Notes under the pieces: generated by a model | Told to the model about the DNA's origin: nothing | Database searches by the model: none | What the model saw: only the letters and a program-made list of their open reading frames with translations | Part shown: positions 1 to 11,733 of the stretch, piece by piece | How the letters are laid out: the number at the start of each line of letters is the position of its first letter | Position numbering within the stretch: position 1 is the stretch's first letter | Made by a program: the position numbers and the translations under genes | DNA from: Craterostigma plantagineum | Taxonomy: Eukaryota > Streptophyta > Magnoliopsida > Lamiales > Linderniaceae | Assembly (NCBI GenBank): GCA_027422505.1 | Contig: JAPQWV010000354.1 | Span: forward strand, 496,001-560,000 | Reading direction: 5' to 3' | Length of the DNA: 64,000 nucleotides

Positions 1-1487
1 GGGAAAAACTTAGGTTTGAGCACCAGTTCTCTACTGCGATGAATCAGATAACCGGCAGGACGGGTTACTACATCTGTACAGCCAATAAGTTCAATACCCG
101 TCCTGGCAGCTCAGCAGCAACAACAGCCGACAACAGAGATTCCTAGCTCAGCAACTGACGCTCCCAAGAGCAACACTCAGTGAAGTGTCTGCAGCACTGA
201 CCATCGTGTCAGTCATGACTGGGATACAAGAGACTGAGGGGAAAATTCCAGTCTCTGCCGATGAAACTGGAAAATCTGTTCAAGTAGAGGAAACATCAAG
301 TATGGAGATAGCCCCAAAGGAGGTTGCGCCTCCAGAGGAGGTAATGCCGGTTGAAACTCAAGAAACTGAGACTAACAAAGAGATCCCAATCACAGAGACC
401 TCACATCATGAGCAACAACAAGCACTGATCCTAACTTTTGAAGACACTGGAATCACAGTGGAGTCGAGGAGCCAAAAGCCCTCGAAACTGAGCCACCACG
501 ACAAGAGGAGGCTTCCACGGATCTGGTGCAGTCCTCATCTCAGGTTCGCACTCAGGAACAACAATTGACAACTGCATCGCCTTCTGCATCAGCCTCCATA
601 TTGGTACCTGCACAACAACAATCACCACTACTGCTCAGTGTGCAGACCATACCGGTGGTTCCACCCCAACCAACCACACCAGTCCCCACTAACATTATGT
701 CCACTGACCGGATGAGAACCCACAAACAGTTCCAGACCCTAGAAGAGTCCCACAAAGTCCTTGCGGAAAATCTCACCAGTATTTGCGGCGACATCAACAG
801 TATCCATGATGACGTCAAGGGAAGTGAGGATGCTATTAAGGGGGAACTTGTGGCCATCAAGATCCAGTTGGCAGAACTGGTTCAACTGATGGCTAATCAG
901 GCTAAAATCGGAGCGGTAATTTACCAAAAGGGGAAAGTAGCAGGCCAAGTAGCACTACGGTGGTGGTAGTACCGGTGGGGGAAGCAGCAGGCCAAGTAGC
1001 AGTACTGGTAGCAGTGCCGGTGGGGGAAGCAGAAGTCAAGCTGGTCAAGGCCAAACTGGACGAACTACAAGTCAACTAACCATCTTCGTATCCACATCTC
1101 AATCTCCTAATCTACATGTGCACATTAGGGCCCCACAAGATTCCAAGAGACTTAGGGCAGAAGAAATCGTAATACCGGACGAATCATAGGTCTATCCAAG
1201 AACAACACCGGTGGCTGAAGCTGGACCGCTTGAAAGATCCTGCAGTACTAAGACACATAGCCTGCAATCTCATTGAGGAACATGCATCTGAATTAATCAT
1301 AATGGTGGATCTCAAGCGAGCAGCCTACGGTGAGCTCAAAAAGATGAAGGAGATTCAAGAGCTAGCCAAATCTAAGGACCGCTAAATTGGGTGTATTAGA
1401 CTAGTTGCCTTGTATCAAATCCTTTTTGATATAATTAACGTCCTTCTGCTTCTCTAAAGTTTTGTCAATCACCAAAAATGAGGAAAT
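1..1487 (+). pseudogene. 3' internal part of a Copia/Sirevirus-like element, broken accessory ORF
   Basis: Broken coding sequence runs up to a purine-rich tract (about 1474-1487) and then an LTR. One frame (526-969) carries a Gln/Pro/Thr-rich stretch followed by a heptad-like segment (about 712-900) that looks like a coiled coil, and a Gly/Ser-rich tail follows in another frame (about 970-1075). Frames change at about 530 and 950. An accessory ORF with a C-terminal coiled coil between pol and the 3' LTR is a Sirevirus trait, and that is why I assign it there. No pol motif is visible, because the element continues beyond the window start. It could instead be a captured host fragment. Confidence 0.45.
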
Positions 1488-2466
1488 TGCTAGAAATCAT
1501 GAATTAAATTAATTTAGATTAATAGTTTTGGTGATTGAACTCAACTAAAATTACCGAAAAATAGAAGAAACCAGGAACACATAGCAGTACAGCACGCAAA
1601 TAAAAACTGGATCAAGACTACGTACCGAAACTTGATTGGAGACCAGATTACTGATACCGGATGTGCCACGTCAACAAAGATTCAAATACCTTCAAGACAT
1701 GACAAGTTGGACACTTCAGACAAGAAATCAATGCAAGGCTGACAAGAAAAGAACCCAGTCGAAGTCAAACCATGCTAAAGAATGAATAAAGCAAAAGGTA
1801 CAGTGGTACTATTGCAGAGATCGAACATACCCATTAGGTAAAGTCAATTAATGAACTGATCGGTGCACAGAACTATCTCACAACGGCTACAACTTCAAAT
1901 TCAACTATAAATAGAGGGAAAGGAAGCGAAGATGGGTGTGTGCCTTTCTTAGAATTTGAACAAAGAAAAGGTCAAGCTCAAATATTATCGAGAAAAGAAA
2001 AGAAATTAGGTATTGTCCTCACTGCATTTTAGACCGGTTCGGTTAGTGAGTGAGTTGTTCTCAAGGAACTGTAAAAAGCTCATGAAACTAGACGGACTTT
2101 AAAAACCTGTCTAAGTGGTGTCTAGGAGTTTAGTGAGCTGAGTATAGCCGTGTGGGTTATACTGTGTTAGTCTAGGTAAGGAGGTTGTGCAACGGAGGTT
2201 GTAAAAACCGAGTCTTCTACTGGTGCCTTCCTTGCGGGAAAGAAGTGGAGACGTAGGATTTGGCTTCGAACTTCCAGAAACAAATTTGTGTCTTTCGCAA
2301 ACACACAAGCACAAACCATATCTCATATCTGGTCTTGGTTCAAAACCGACTGGTTTGCTTCCGCACAAGTCACGTACAAAAATATCAAGCACTGGTATAT
2401 AACCTTAACCAGTTAAAAACCGAAAAAAAGCGAGTGTTTATTCACCCCTCCCTCTGGACATTCTCA
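1488..2466 (+). mobile_element. Copia-type 3' LTR
   Basis: The segment begins TGCTAG just after the purine tract and ends in CA at 2466, behind a pyrimidine block (2441-2457) that matches the CACCCC..CTC block before the end of the Sirevirus LTRs at 32205 and 41310. A TATAAATA box lies at 1906-1913, about 550 bp before the end, as expected for a U3 promoter. The partner LTR lies outside the window, so the ends are inferred from position and the TG..CA rule. Confidence 0.6.
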
Positions 2467-2793
2467 CGAAAAATAAACAAAATAACGAGGTAGACATTTT
2501 GGTGAAGAGGGTCAAGACGTTCTTACAAAAAAATGTCAGGGAAAAATATCAAAGATATCAAAGTTTCTAGATGTTCTGAAGAAAAAAGTGGAGTTAAGAA
2601 ATTTCAATGAAGAACAACAGTTTTCTTTACATTTTCTTGAAGATATAAAAATATTGAGTTATACGTTTTCATGAAAGATATCTGAAAATATCCAGTTAAG
2701 CGTTTTCATGAAAGATATCGAAATTTCTAGACGTTCTCATAAATAGTATGAAAAATATCGAGTTAAACTTTATCACAAAGATATATGGAGATA
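2467..2793. other. AT-rich spacer with short direct repeats
   Basis: No gene is seen. A unit of about 50 bp containing GTTTTCATGAAAGATATC recurs with decay between about 2650 and 2780. The stretch separates the Copia LTR from the Ty3 element. Confidence 0.5.
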
Positions 2794-2798
2794 TCAAG

Positions 2799-4412
2799 TG
2801 ATGCGGTCAGAAAATGAATGATCTACCGCCTTTTTCCTCTTTCCGCGGCCTCTTGCCTCTTCCCGCCTGAACTCCACCGCGAACTCGGATTAGAAGCTGT
2901 TGAAACAGGGTTAGGGGTGGTGGTCGTTCGCCCTCTTGCCTAGGTCAAGAGAGTGATTTCCATATTCCAGGTGTAAAATGGCATAGAAAGTGGTGGTGTT
3001 AAGTGCTTGAAGGTGCTTGAGTGAGTAATAAAAATGGTATAGTATCAGTAAGGGTATATGGAATTCATTTTTTACCTTGGGAGTGTCTTGTGGTATTTAT
3101 AGTGTACCTTACTTGGACGGTTTTCGACGGTTTTCGCCCACGTTCCGCCTTTCTCGGCCTTCGAACTTTCCCACGCTCGCTTCCCACGATCATGGTCTTC
3201 CCACGTCCACGTTCTCCTCGAGCTCGTGGCTCTCCCACGTTCATCATCTTTTCGGAAAATCCATGTGAACGCCTCAATATAGTTCTCCCCGGGTGTTTTT
3301 CCCTGACAGCTCCTCAGGTGTGCCAGACAGCCCCTGGGGGCCCCTCGGACACTCTTGCCAAACAGCTTCCTGAGGCTCTTCGGGCGTCTTGCTCTTTGGG
3401 CGCCTCGGGCATTCTTGCCAGACAACTTCCTGGGCTCCTCGGGTAATCTTGCTAGACAGCTTCCTGGCTCCTCGGGTGTCCATGCTGACAGCACCTGGGA
3501 GTGCCCTTACCGGACAACCCCTGGGGTCCCCACGAGCACTCTTGCCAAGCAGCTTCGTGAGTCTCCTCGGGTGTCCTTGCCAGACAGCTCCTAAGAGTGC
3601 CCTTGTCAGACAGCCCCTGGGGGCCCCTCGGGCACTCTTTCCAAATAGCTTCCTGAGGCTCTTCGGCCGTCATGCTCTTTGGGCTTTTCAGGCATTCTTA
3701 CCAGTCAACTTCCTGGGCTCCTCGGGCACTCTTGCTAGAAAAGCTTCCTGGGCTCCTCAGATGTCCTTGCAGACAACTCCTGGAGTGCCCTTACCAGACA
3801 GCCCCTGGGGGCCCCTCGGGCACTCTTGCCAAACAGCTTCCTGAGTCTCCTCGGGTGTCCTTGCCAGACAGCTCCTGAGAGTGTCCTTCGGTCACTCTTG
3901 CCAAACAGCTTCATGAGGCTCCTCGGGCATTCTTGCCAGACAGCCCTTGGTGTGTTCTTGCCAGACAGCACCTCGGGTGTTCCTGCCAGACAGCTCCTGA
4001 GGTGTTCTTGCCCATTCCTGTCTGGTCATGTTCCCTCTTTCTGGTTTGTCCTCTTCCCTATCTCTGGTTCGTCCTCTTTCCCCTTGGTCCTCTTCCCTAT
4101 CTCTGGTTCGTCCTCTTTCCCATTGGTCCTCTTCCCTTTTTCTAGTCAGTCCTCCTCCCTCTTTCCATGTCTCAAAGGACTCTCCTTATCACGCTCCGGG
4201 CGTATTATCCCGAGGGGGTGGCATACCTCTTTTCCCTCAGGTGTGCTTCCCGAGGGGGTGGCATACCTTCCGTCCCTCTAACAGGTTTTCCGAGGGATGC
4301 ATTTCTTCGTGGCTCATTCTTCTCCCTCGCAAACCTTCCGCCTCATTCCATTGATGTTGTTTTAACGGCTTCTGAGTATTTCGTCAAGACCTAAAGGAAT
4401 TCGGGGGTAACA
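2799..4412 (-). repeat. 3' LTR of the gag-only Ty3 element
   Basis: It matches 10177-11728 over most of its length, with small indels. It lacks about 20 bp present near 10205 (GTTGGGTCACGAGCTGC) and has extra copies of the internal minisatellite and of a GGGGGTGGCATACCT block (about 4210-4270). Confidence 0.88.
3300..4015. repeat. Minisatellite inside the 3' LTR
   Basis: Units of about 32-40 bp are built around GGCACTCTTGCCAGACAGC, alternating with CTTCCTGGGCTCCTCGGG. They repeat about 18 times with drift. The overlapping long open frames on both strands here arise from the repeat and are not genes. Confidence 0.8.
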
Positions 4413-4432
4413 ATAGTCCCCCCCTTAAATAG
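4413..4432 (-). other. Polypurine tract of the gag-only element
   Basis: On the minus strand this reads AAGGGGGGGACTAT directly before the 3' LTR. It is the expected plus-strand priming site. Confidence 0.7.
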
Positions 4433-4640
4433 TCCAAAAGAGTGAGATCAATTTTGGACGTAAGAGTAGTGACGAAATGCTCAGAAGTATGTTGGTCGGG
4501 CGTAGGCCTTGGGAGTCGCTCACCGGGGGAATGAACGTTGACGCCATTCAACACATGGTCTCACGTTCTCGAGCCTTTCCCGTTTCATCCTAGGGCCTTG
4601 CTTTTGTACTTTGAGTAAGGACTTTGTCTTCATGCCTCGG
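4433..4640. other. Non-coding interior of the gag-only element
   Basis: GC-mixed sequence between the polypurine tract and the tandem repeats. No coding signal or motif is seen. Confidence 0.5.
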
Positions 4641-5088
4641 GTGAGGCCTTTGTGCCCCATTATGCCCCATTCGAGGGCTTCTGTGCCTCGCCCGAGGGCC
4701 TTAGTGCCTCACTCGTGAGGACTTTAGTGCCTCATGCTCGAGGGCTTTAGTGCCTCATGCCCGAGGGCTTTTGGTGCCTCATGCTCGAGGGCTTTAGCTC
4801 CATTCCTGCTCTGTCCACGAGCATGCCTCATCCGACGGCTTTAATCTTTGTTCATGCTCTGTCCGCGAGCATGCCTCATCCGAGGGCTTTAGTCTCCATT
4901 CCTGCTCTGTCCGCGAGCATGCCTCATCCGAGGGCTTTATTCTCCGTTCCTATTCTGTCCGCGAGCATGCCTCATTCGAGGGCTTTAATGCCTCATGCAC
5001 GAGGGCTTTCATTCCTGCTCTATCCGCGAGCATGCCTCATCCGAGGGCTTTGTCTTCATCACGTCCAAGGGATTTAGTGCCTCATGTC
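4640..5088. repeat. Tandem repeat in the element interior
   Basis: Units contain GCATGCCTCATCCGAGGGCT, often followed by TTAGTCTCCATTCCTGCTC and CTGTCCGCGA, in periods of about 22 and 65 bp. The array is cut by the solo LTR insertion and resumes at 8468-8560, which proves the solo LTR is younger than the array. Confidence 0.75.
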
Positions 5089-8000
5089 TGTGACGACCCT
5101 GACTTTCTAATACTAATTAGCGGCGGATTTCCGCAACGCAAGCCGCGGAAAGCCCGATTTAACAAAAACTTTTCCTAAAGTAAATATATTACGACGAGAC
5201 GTAGCCTACATCGTCTTAATTATACAAAGGCCGAAGCCCCAAAATATGTCCCTATCAAAACATATCCTAACATCGCCCCACAGGCCGTCATCCATGTACA
5301 GCCTTACCCTCAAAAGACCCTGGAGTACCGCCGTCAGCCTGCCTTAATCGTGACGTTTCTCAACGTCCGACTCTATCGTACCTACAACACATAAAACGTG
5401 GAATGAGCTTATAAAGCTCAGTAAGTGGAAACCATGCAGGCAATGCACGTGTCCTAAAACGCAAAGGTATCCGCGCCAATGCTTCCTAATCGTATCATGT
5501 AATTCGTGTCTTGAAATTCATGTCTTGTATTTATGTCATGGAATTCTTGTTTGTCTTATTTTATAGTTCGTGTCTTGTCTTGTCTTGTAATTCGTGTCTT
5601 GTCTTGTAGGGCCCTTGGCTTATCTTGCTATGCACCATCATGGAGCTCAAATCCACTAGCATAAATATATATAAATATGGACGATACTTCCACTGAGAGG
5701 CTAACCCTAAGGCGCCTTTTCAATCCCAATGTAGTTTATCGGTCCCACGGACGCTGACACTGGTAGACTCACTCTGAGGTTGCTGACACCATTATGCCCT
5801 TGGTGCCGTTTTCTTCCCCAGGGTACATTTTCCAGGTCGCAACTTTCCACCACATGCATACCCTTGCCTTGAGACATGTCATGTCATGTCTTGAAATCGG
5901 TGACATAAAATCACCATGGTAGCATAAAATAGCCATTAAATGCAAATGTTTATTGTTTTAAAGCCATCATACGTGACTTATGCTCGTGTCTTGTAATTTC
6001 ATGTATGCACGTGATAATGCGTACGTGAATAATGCCGAAGTGCTTGTCATGCCCCTTCATGTAATAATTAATTCATGTAAATAAATAAAACACATAAGAA
6101 TTCACGTAAAGTCATAGAAGCACATAATCATGTCATTCAAGCACATAACCATGTAATTCATGCACATATAATTTATGTGTTGTAGTCGGGATCTCCACTT
6201 ACCTGGTATCCTTAGCTTATTTAATCTTATCGTATTGTAAGTCGTAAATCTTCAAACCCTAAGTATAGAAACATATAAAATTAGGGTTTGTTAGTCTAAT
6301 TGTAATTTCACGAAATTGGCTTAATTTGAAAATTCTAACTTCGACTTCTATAAATTTCGAACTTAACCTAGATTGAAAAGGTATCATTTTGAAATTTATA
6401 AGAATCTCGATCTGCAAAGTAATTTAAATCTCGACATGAAGTTTAGACATAGAATCAAAAATGAATCTCGATAGGTTCTCGACATGAATCTCGAGTTTGA
6501 TGTAATGGTAAATAACATTTCGAAGTCATTATATTATCTAAATGAATCTCGATATAAGACATGAAATGATTTCGACATTGTACATAGAGATCTCTATATG
6601 TCCATCAAAGATAGATTTCGATATGGACTATGATCTCGAGCTTGGTGATCTCGACATTCATGCTACTATGGACTAAAAGATTTTCGACATATATTAGATA
6701 TGGATATCGAGCTACATAAGTAAATCTCGACATAGTCTTTAATGTGGATGTCAAGCTTCTATATAAGAACTCGAAATTAGTAGGCTTCGAGATGCACATT
6801 GGGATTGCAACCAAGATGTCGAGGTTACATATCGAAAGTGCAACAGAATATCGAGATTGCATGTTGGAATTACAAATAAGGTGTCGAGGTGAAATTATAA
6901 CAAAATGTCGAATTAATTTTCAAGATAGATCTCGAGCTTTGGTAAACTAAATTTTGATATTCCACAACCCTAAATATTTCGACATGGATAGCTCGAGATC
7001 TTTGTATCAAACTTCGAAATTAATTTCAGAATAGATTTCGACATTTTATATCCTTATTCTTAGCCCTCGAAATCGATCTACAAACTGATATGGCTTCGAG
7101 ATTTATGATCTGAAGAAGCCATATCATACGAAAACCCTCTTTTTATACAAAATTATCTAAAGCTTCGATTAAAACACTTATTTCTTAAGAACAGTATGAA
7201 TATTACTTGAATTTCTAAGTATACTTAAAACTTCAAAGTCTATAACATAAATAACATGAATTCCTACGGCTTTGGTTCTTAAAACATACTATAATTACAA
7301 ATAAAAATATGAGCTCAAGATAAGAAATTATACCTTTTCCTAGCTTTGGTTTGATTTGTCATTGAAGTTCTTCTGCTCACTTTCTCTTTTTTGAGTTTGC
7401 AAGGGTTTGTTTAGTGAGTTATGCTCTTCGAAAGTTTCCTTGGTTTTATAAGTTGCTTCGTTGTTCTTTTGTTCCATAGTTAGCGTGTCCTTGCAAATAA
7501 AGGACGTTGATGCTTATCCTAAGTTTACTAGTAGCCATTAGTTTAATAGTACTTTAATTTCCACCTTAAGTCTTCGAAACAAACTTATGAAAGCCTCTAA
7601 TGCTTCGAAATTCTCATTGTTCCCATTACATTCTTCTGCCATCCTTCGATATCAATATTATTAATTAAGTGAACAATTCTTCTAAAATCATAAATCTCGA
7701 GATTCAAAGATCTCTGGTTTTAAAACTTTCAGACTTAATTGATTTCAAGCTTTATAAATCTCAAGCTCCAAGGGTTTCGACATTTAAAGCTTTCGAGAGT
7801 TATATGTATTGGAATTTCTTCTTAACTCTTTTGAGACTTTCATAAACTTCGACATTTATCATTTCGAGATAAACATTTCAAGCTTTAAGAATTTCGAGAT
7901 TCGAAGATCTCGAGATTCCTAGTTCCGAAACCCTAATATACCAAAATCTCTATCCAGCCTTTTCCGAATTTATTCCTACTAATTCGTGTTCCCTAAAACG

Positions 8001-8467
8001 TGGTATTAACACTTAATATACTAAATTAAATTTTCTAGGTTAGCATGTTATGTACTAAAAACCCTAACATCAATAACTAACGTAATCTCAATTAATTCCT
8101 CTACTTGGTTAGTAACCCTAATAGCACCCAATTTGAAATCATGTTGACACATAAAATCGTAAAACACGTCTCATGTAGTCACGTAAGTCGTAATTCGTGA
8201 TACATATAAGAATTATAAATCACACAGTATGAATCACATCGGCATGTATATATGGCTGTAATACATATATCATCTAATTCACATAACACACAAGACATGT
8301 AAAGAACTAAAATGGTAGTACATTTATTATAAAATAATTTGTGTGGCATACTTATTCTCCTATAGTCTTAACATCTTTATCTAATTAATCCAACAAGGTT
8401 TCTAATTAAATACTCTCCACCATTAATTTTATTGTAAATCCCGTAATTAAATTTTACGGGTATTACA
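5089..8467 (-). mobile_element. Solo LTR of a Tekay-like Ty3 element
   Basis: Begins TGTGACGACCCTGACTTTCT and ends ACGGGTATTACA on the plus strand. These are the same terminal sequences as the Tekay LTR at 27815-41734. It is flanked by ATGTC (5084-5088) and ATGCC (8468-8472), a one-mismatch target duplication. At 3379 bp it is close to the 27815 LTR once that LTR's nested insertions are removed. No internal region remains, so it arose by LTR-LTR recombination. The inside is AT-rich, with many short TCTCGA/TTTCGA motifs between about 6300 and 7920. Confidence 0.85.
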
Positions 8468-8689
8468 ATGCCCGAGGGCTTTAGTGCCTCTTGCCTGAGG
8501 GCTTTTTCTTCATTCCTACTCTGTCCGCGAGCATGCCTTGTCCGATTATTATTTTTTGTTTCTTGAACAACCTCGCAGGGAGAAAGAAAATACTTTTCAC
8601 TGAAGTGCAATGTATACATGCAGAGGAAATGAAAGACTAGGAAATGAACAACAAAACTCCCCTAGGGAAAATATCTCCCTAGCACTGAG

Positions 8690-9990
8690 GGGTGCGTCTC
8701 CAGGGGTCGGCCTTGTCAGGCTCTTGCATCTCGATCTCTTCGCCGCTCTTCCATGTTCCATCTGTCCCGTCTTTCTTTTTCTACAAGCTTCGCTCAGGCC
8801 TCGGGGTTCTCTGCAATCAGTCGTTCCAACTCATCATTCAAATGGTAGCATTCCTCTGTAGTGTGTCCATACTCATGATGAAAATCACAATAAGTATCGG
8901 ATGCAGGGTTTCTCGGTCCTTTACTCGCTCCGAATGGCCTTCTGATGTAGTTGTACTCATCACATATCTACAAAGTTCGGGCATTATCTCTCCAGAGGGT
9001 ATTAGCTGTCCCAGTCACTTGGGTAGTTGCTGGAATGTATACACCCCGAGGGGTTCTTTTATGCTCTGGAGAATTTTCATCCTGAGGGGCTCTTTTATGC
9101 TCTGGAGAGTTTTCATCCCGAGGGGCTCTTTTGTGCTCACGGTCTCGAGGAGGTGATCCTTGAGACACTCTTTTCTCTTCTTTCCGATGACATTGTGCCT
9201 CTTCGACTCATGCATATTTCTCCACTCGTGCCACCAATTCCTCTATGGTGCTCGGGTGTTTCTTCACTAGAGATCTACATAGATCGCCCTCTTTCAGCCC
9301 ATGTTGAAAGGCTCCTATAAGCAACTCCGGAGTGACATTAGGGATTTCCATGGCGATTTGGTTGAAGCGCTTGAGGTATTCCCTTAGGTTCTCTCGATCA
9401 CCTTGCCTCATCCTCAGTAATTTCACGGCGGAAGAGGGACGTCTGCGACAACTGGAAAAATGCTTGAGGAATGTCGTGGTGAGGTCTTAAAAATTTTTAA
9501 TTTCCCCAGGAGGTAGCAAGGTGAACCACTGTTGAGCTCCTTTCACCAACGTTGTTACAAACATTCGGCACTTGATGGCATCGTCCAGTTGGTACAACGT
9601 CGCTTGCCCGTCGAAACTTGCTAAGTGGTCCTCGGGATGTCCAGTTCCATCGTATTTATCCATTTCAAAGAGACGAAAATGAGGCGGTAGAGGGAAAGCC
9701 ATGATCTCGGCCGAGAAAGGTGACCCTCGGGGAAGAGGGGATGGTTCCTGGGGGTTGGTTAGGCTTTTTAGCTTCTGGATTTCTTCCCTCATCAATATTA
9801 GTTCGGCCTATTGCCTTTCAGCCAGCCCTCGCTTCTTAGCCCGAGGGGAATTCGTTTCCATCCCCAATGTCCTTCCCTCTCCCTTGCCCCTTGATTCTGC
9901 GTGTTCTTCCCTTTGTTCCCCTAAGGCATTCTCTTCTCGAGGAGCCCTCGGTTCTTTCCTCCCCGACCTCTCAGCCATTAGGACCTCCAC
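8690..9990 (-). pseudogene. Broken Ty3 gag
   Basis: Minus-strand gag in several frames. A charged N-terminus starts at 9990 (ATG) and ends at a stop near 9808. A capsid-type block follows at 9487-9795 (KYDGTGHPEDHLASF, then QQWFTLLPPG), and a frameshift near 9480 leads to the block at 9208-9426 (REYLKRFNQIAMEIPNVTPE), which is the Retrotrans_gag fold region. A basic repeat rich in EHKRAP follows (about 9020-9150), then a Cys/His segment CDFHHEYGHTTEEC at about 8840-8895. Gag would form the virus-like particle. The stop and frameshifts make it inactive as it stands. Confidence 0.82.
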
Positions 9991-10157
9991 ACCAGCTCTT
10001 TATCTTCCTTATTCTTGAACTCTGGGCGTCTTGCAAATGCCGCATCCACCGTCGTAGTCATTATTCGGGGTAAGTCCTCCATGTTCAGCACGCCACCCTC
10101 AGGCGATGTTCGATCAGTTCCAACAACCATCAAATGAATTTTTTGGAACAATACGTA

Positions 10158-10173
10158 CCCACAGATGGCGCCA
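10158..10173 (-). other. Primer-binding site
   Basis: On the minus strand TGGCGCCATCTGTGGG follows the LTR end after 3 bases. TGGCGCCRTCTGTGGG is a common start of the internal region in plant Ty3 elements. Confidence 0.75.
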
Positions 10174-10176
10174 ATT

Positions 10177-11728
10177 TGATGCGGTCGGAAAATGAACGAT
10201 CTACCGCCGTTGGGTCACGAGCTGCCTTCTTCCTCTTTTCCGCGGCCTCTTGCCTCTTCCCGCCTGAACTCCACCACAAACTCAGATTAAAAGCTGTTGA
10301 AATAGGGTTAGGGGTGGGGGCCGTTCGCCCTCTTGCCTAGGTCAAGAGGGTGATTTCCATATTCCAGGCGTAAAATGGCATAGAAAGTGGTGGTGTTAAG
10401 TGCTTGAAGGTGCTTGAGTAAGTAATAAAAATGATATAGTATCAGTAAGGGTAAATGGAATTCGTTTTTTACCTTAGGAGTGTCTTGTGGTATTTATAGT
10501 GTACCTTACTTGGACGGTTTTCGACGGTTTTTGACCACGTTCCGCCTTTGTCGGCCTTCAGACTTTTCCACGTTCGCTTCCCACGATCATGGTCTTCCCA
10601 CGTCCACGTTCTCCTCGAGCTCGTGGCTCTCCCACATTCATCATCTTTCCGGAAAATCCATGTGAACGCCTCAATATAGATTTCCTCGGGTGTTCTTCCC
10701 TTACAGCTCCTCGGGTGTGCCAGATAGCCCCTGGGGGCCCCTCGGACACTCTTGCCAAACAGCTTCCTGAGGCTCTTCGGGCGTCTTGCTCTTTGGGCTC
10801 CTCGGGCATTCTTGCCAGACAACTTCCTGGGCTCCTCGGGTACTCTTGCTAGACAGCTTCCTGGACTCCTCGGGTGTCCATGCAGACAGCTCCTGGGAGT
10901 GCCCTTACCGGACAGCCCCTGGGGGGGCACTCGGGCACTCTTGCCAAGCAGCTTCCTGAGTCTCCTCGGGTGTTCTTGCCAGACAGCTCCTGAGAGTGCC
11001 CTTGTCAGACAGCCCCTGGGGGCCCCTCGGGCACTCTTGCGAAACAGCTTCATGAGGCTCTTCGTGCGTCTTGCCCTCTGAGCTCCTCGGACATTCTTAC
11101 CATACAACTTCCTGGGCTCCCCGGGTACTTGCTAGACAGCTTCCTGGGCTCCTCGGATGTCCTTGCAGACAACTCCTGGATTGCCCTTACCAGACAGCCC
11201 CTGGGGGCCCCTCGGGGACTCTTACCAAACAGGTTCCTGAGTCTCCTCGGGTGTCCTTGCCAGACAGCTTCTGAGAGTGCCCTTCGGGCACTCTTGCCAA
11301 ACAGCTTCATGAGGCTCCTCGGGCATCTTGTCAAACAGCCCTTGGGGTGTTCTTGCCAGACAACACCTCGGGTGTTCCTGCCAGACAGCTCCTGGGGTGT
11401 TCTTGCCCATTCCTGACCGGTCCTCTTCCCTCTTTCTGGTTTGTCGTCTTCCCTATCTCTGGTTCGTCCTCTTTCCCCTTGGTCATCTTCCCTTTTTCTA
11501 GTCCGTCCTCCTCCCTCTTTCAATGTCTCAAAGGACTCTCCTTATCACGCTCCGCGCGTATTATCCCGAGGGGGTGGCATACCTTTCGTCCCTCTAACAG
11601 GTTTTCCCGAGGGATGCATTACTTCGTAGCTCATTCTTCTCTCGCAAACCTTTCCGCCTCATTCCGTTTATGTTGTTTTAACGGCTTCTGAGTATTTCGT
11701 CAAGACCCGGAGGAATCCAGGGGTAACA
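10177..11728 (-). repeat. 5' LTR of the gag-only Ty3 element
   Basis: Partner of 2799-4412. It carries the same GCACTCTTGCCAGACAGC minisatellite at about 10690-11405. The target duplication copy lies at 11729-11733. Confidence 0.88.
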
Positions 11729-11733
11729 TCAAG

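Larger units (their letters stand above)
2799..11728 (-). mobile_element. Non-autonomous Ty3 LTR retrotransposon (gag only)
   Basis: Two LTRs, 2799-4412 (3' LTR) and 10177-11728 (5' LTR), both start TGATGCGG and end GGGTAACA on the plus strand. The 5-bp target duplication TCAAG lies at 2794-2798 and 11729-11733. On the minus strand a primer-binding site follows the 5' LTR (10158-10173) and a purine tract precedes the 3' LTR. The interior codes for a broken gag. No protease, reverse transcriptase or integrase motif is seen. Without the 3.4-kb solo LTR inserted at 5089-8467 the interior is only about 2.4 kb, so it must have moved with help from another element. Confidence 0.88.

Noticed and set aside
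3021..4394. Several overlapping open frames of 70-150 codons on both strands
   Set aside because: They come from the LTR minisatellite, whose unit length keeps frames open. They recur in the second LTR at 10469-11691.
6300..7920. CRISPR-like or satellite array in the solo LTR
   Set aside because: The TCTCGA words are irregular in spacing and orientation, with no constant repeat or spacer length, and this is plant DNA.
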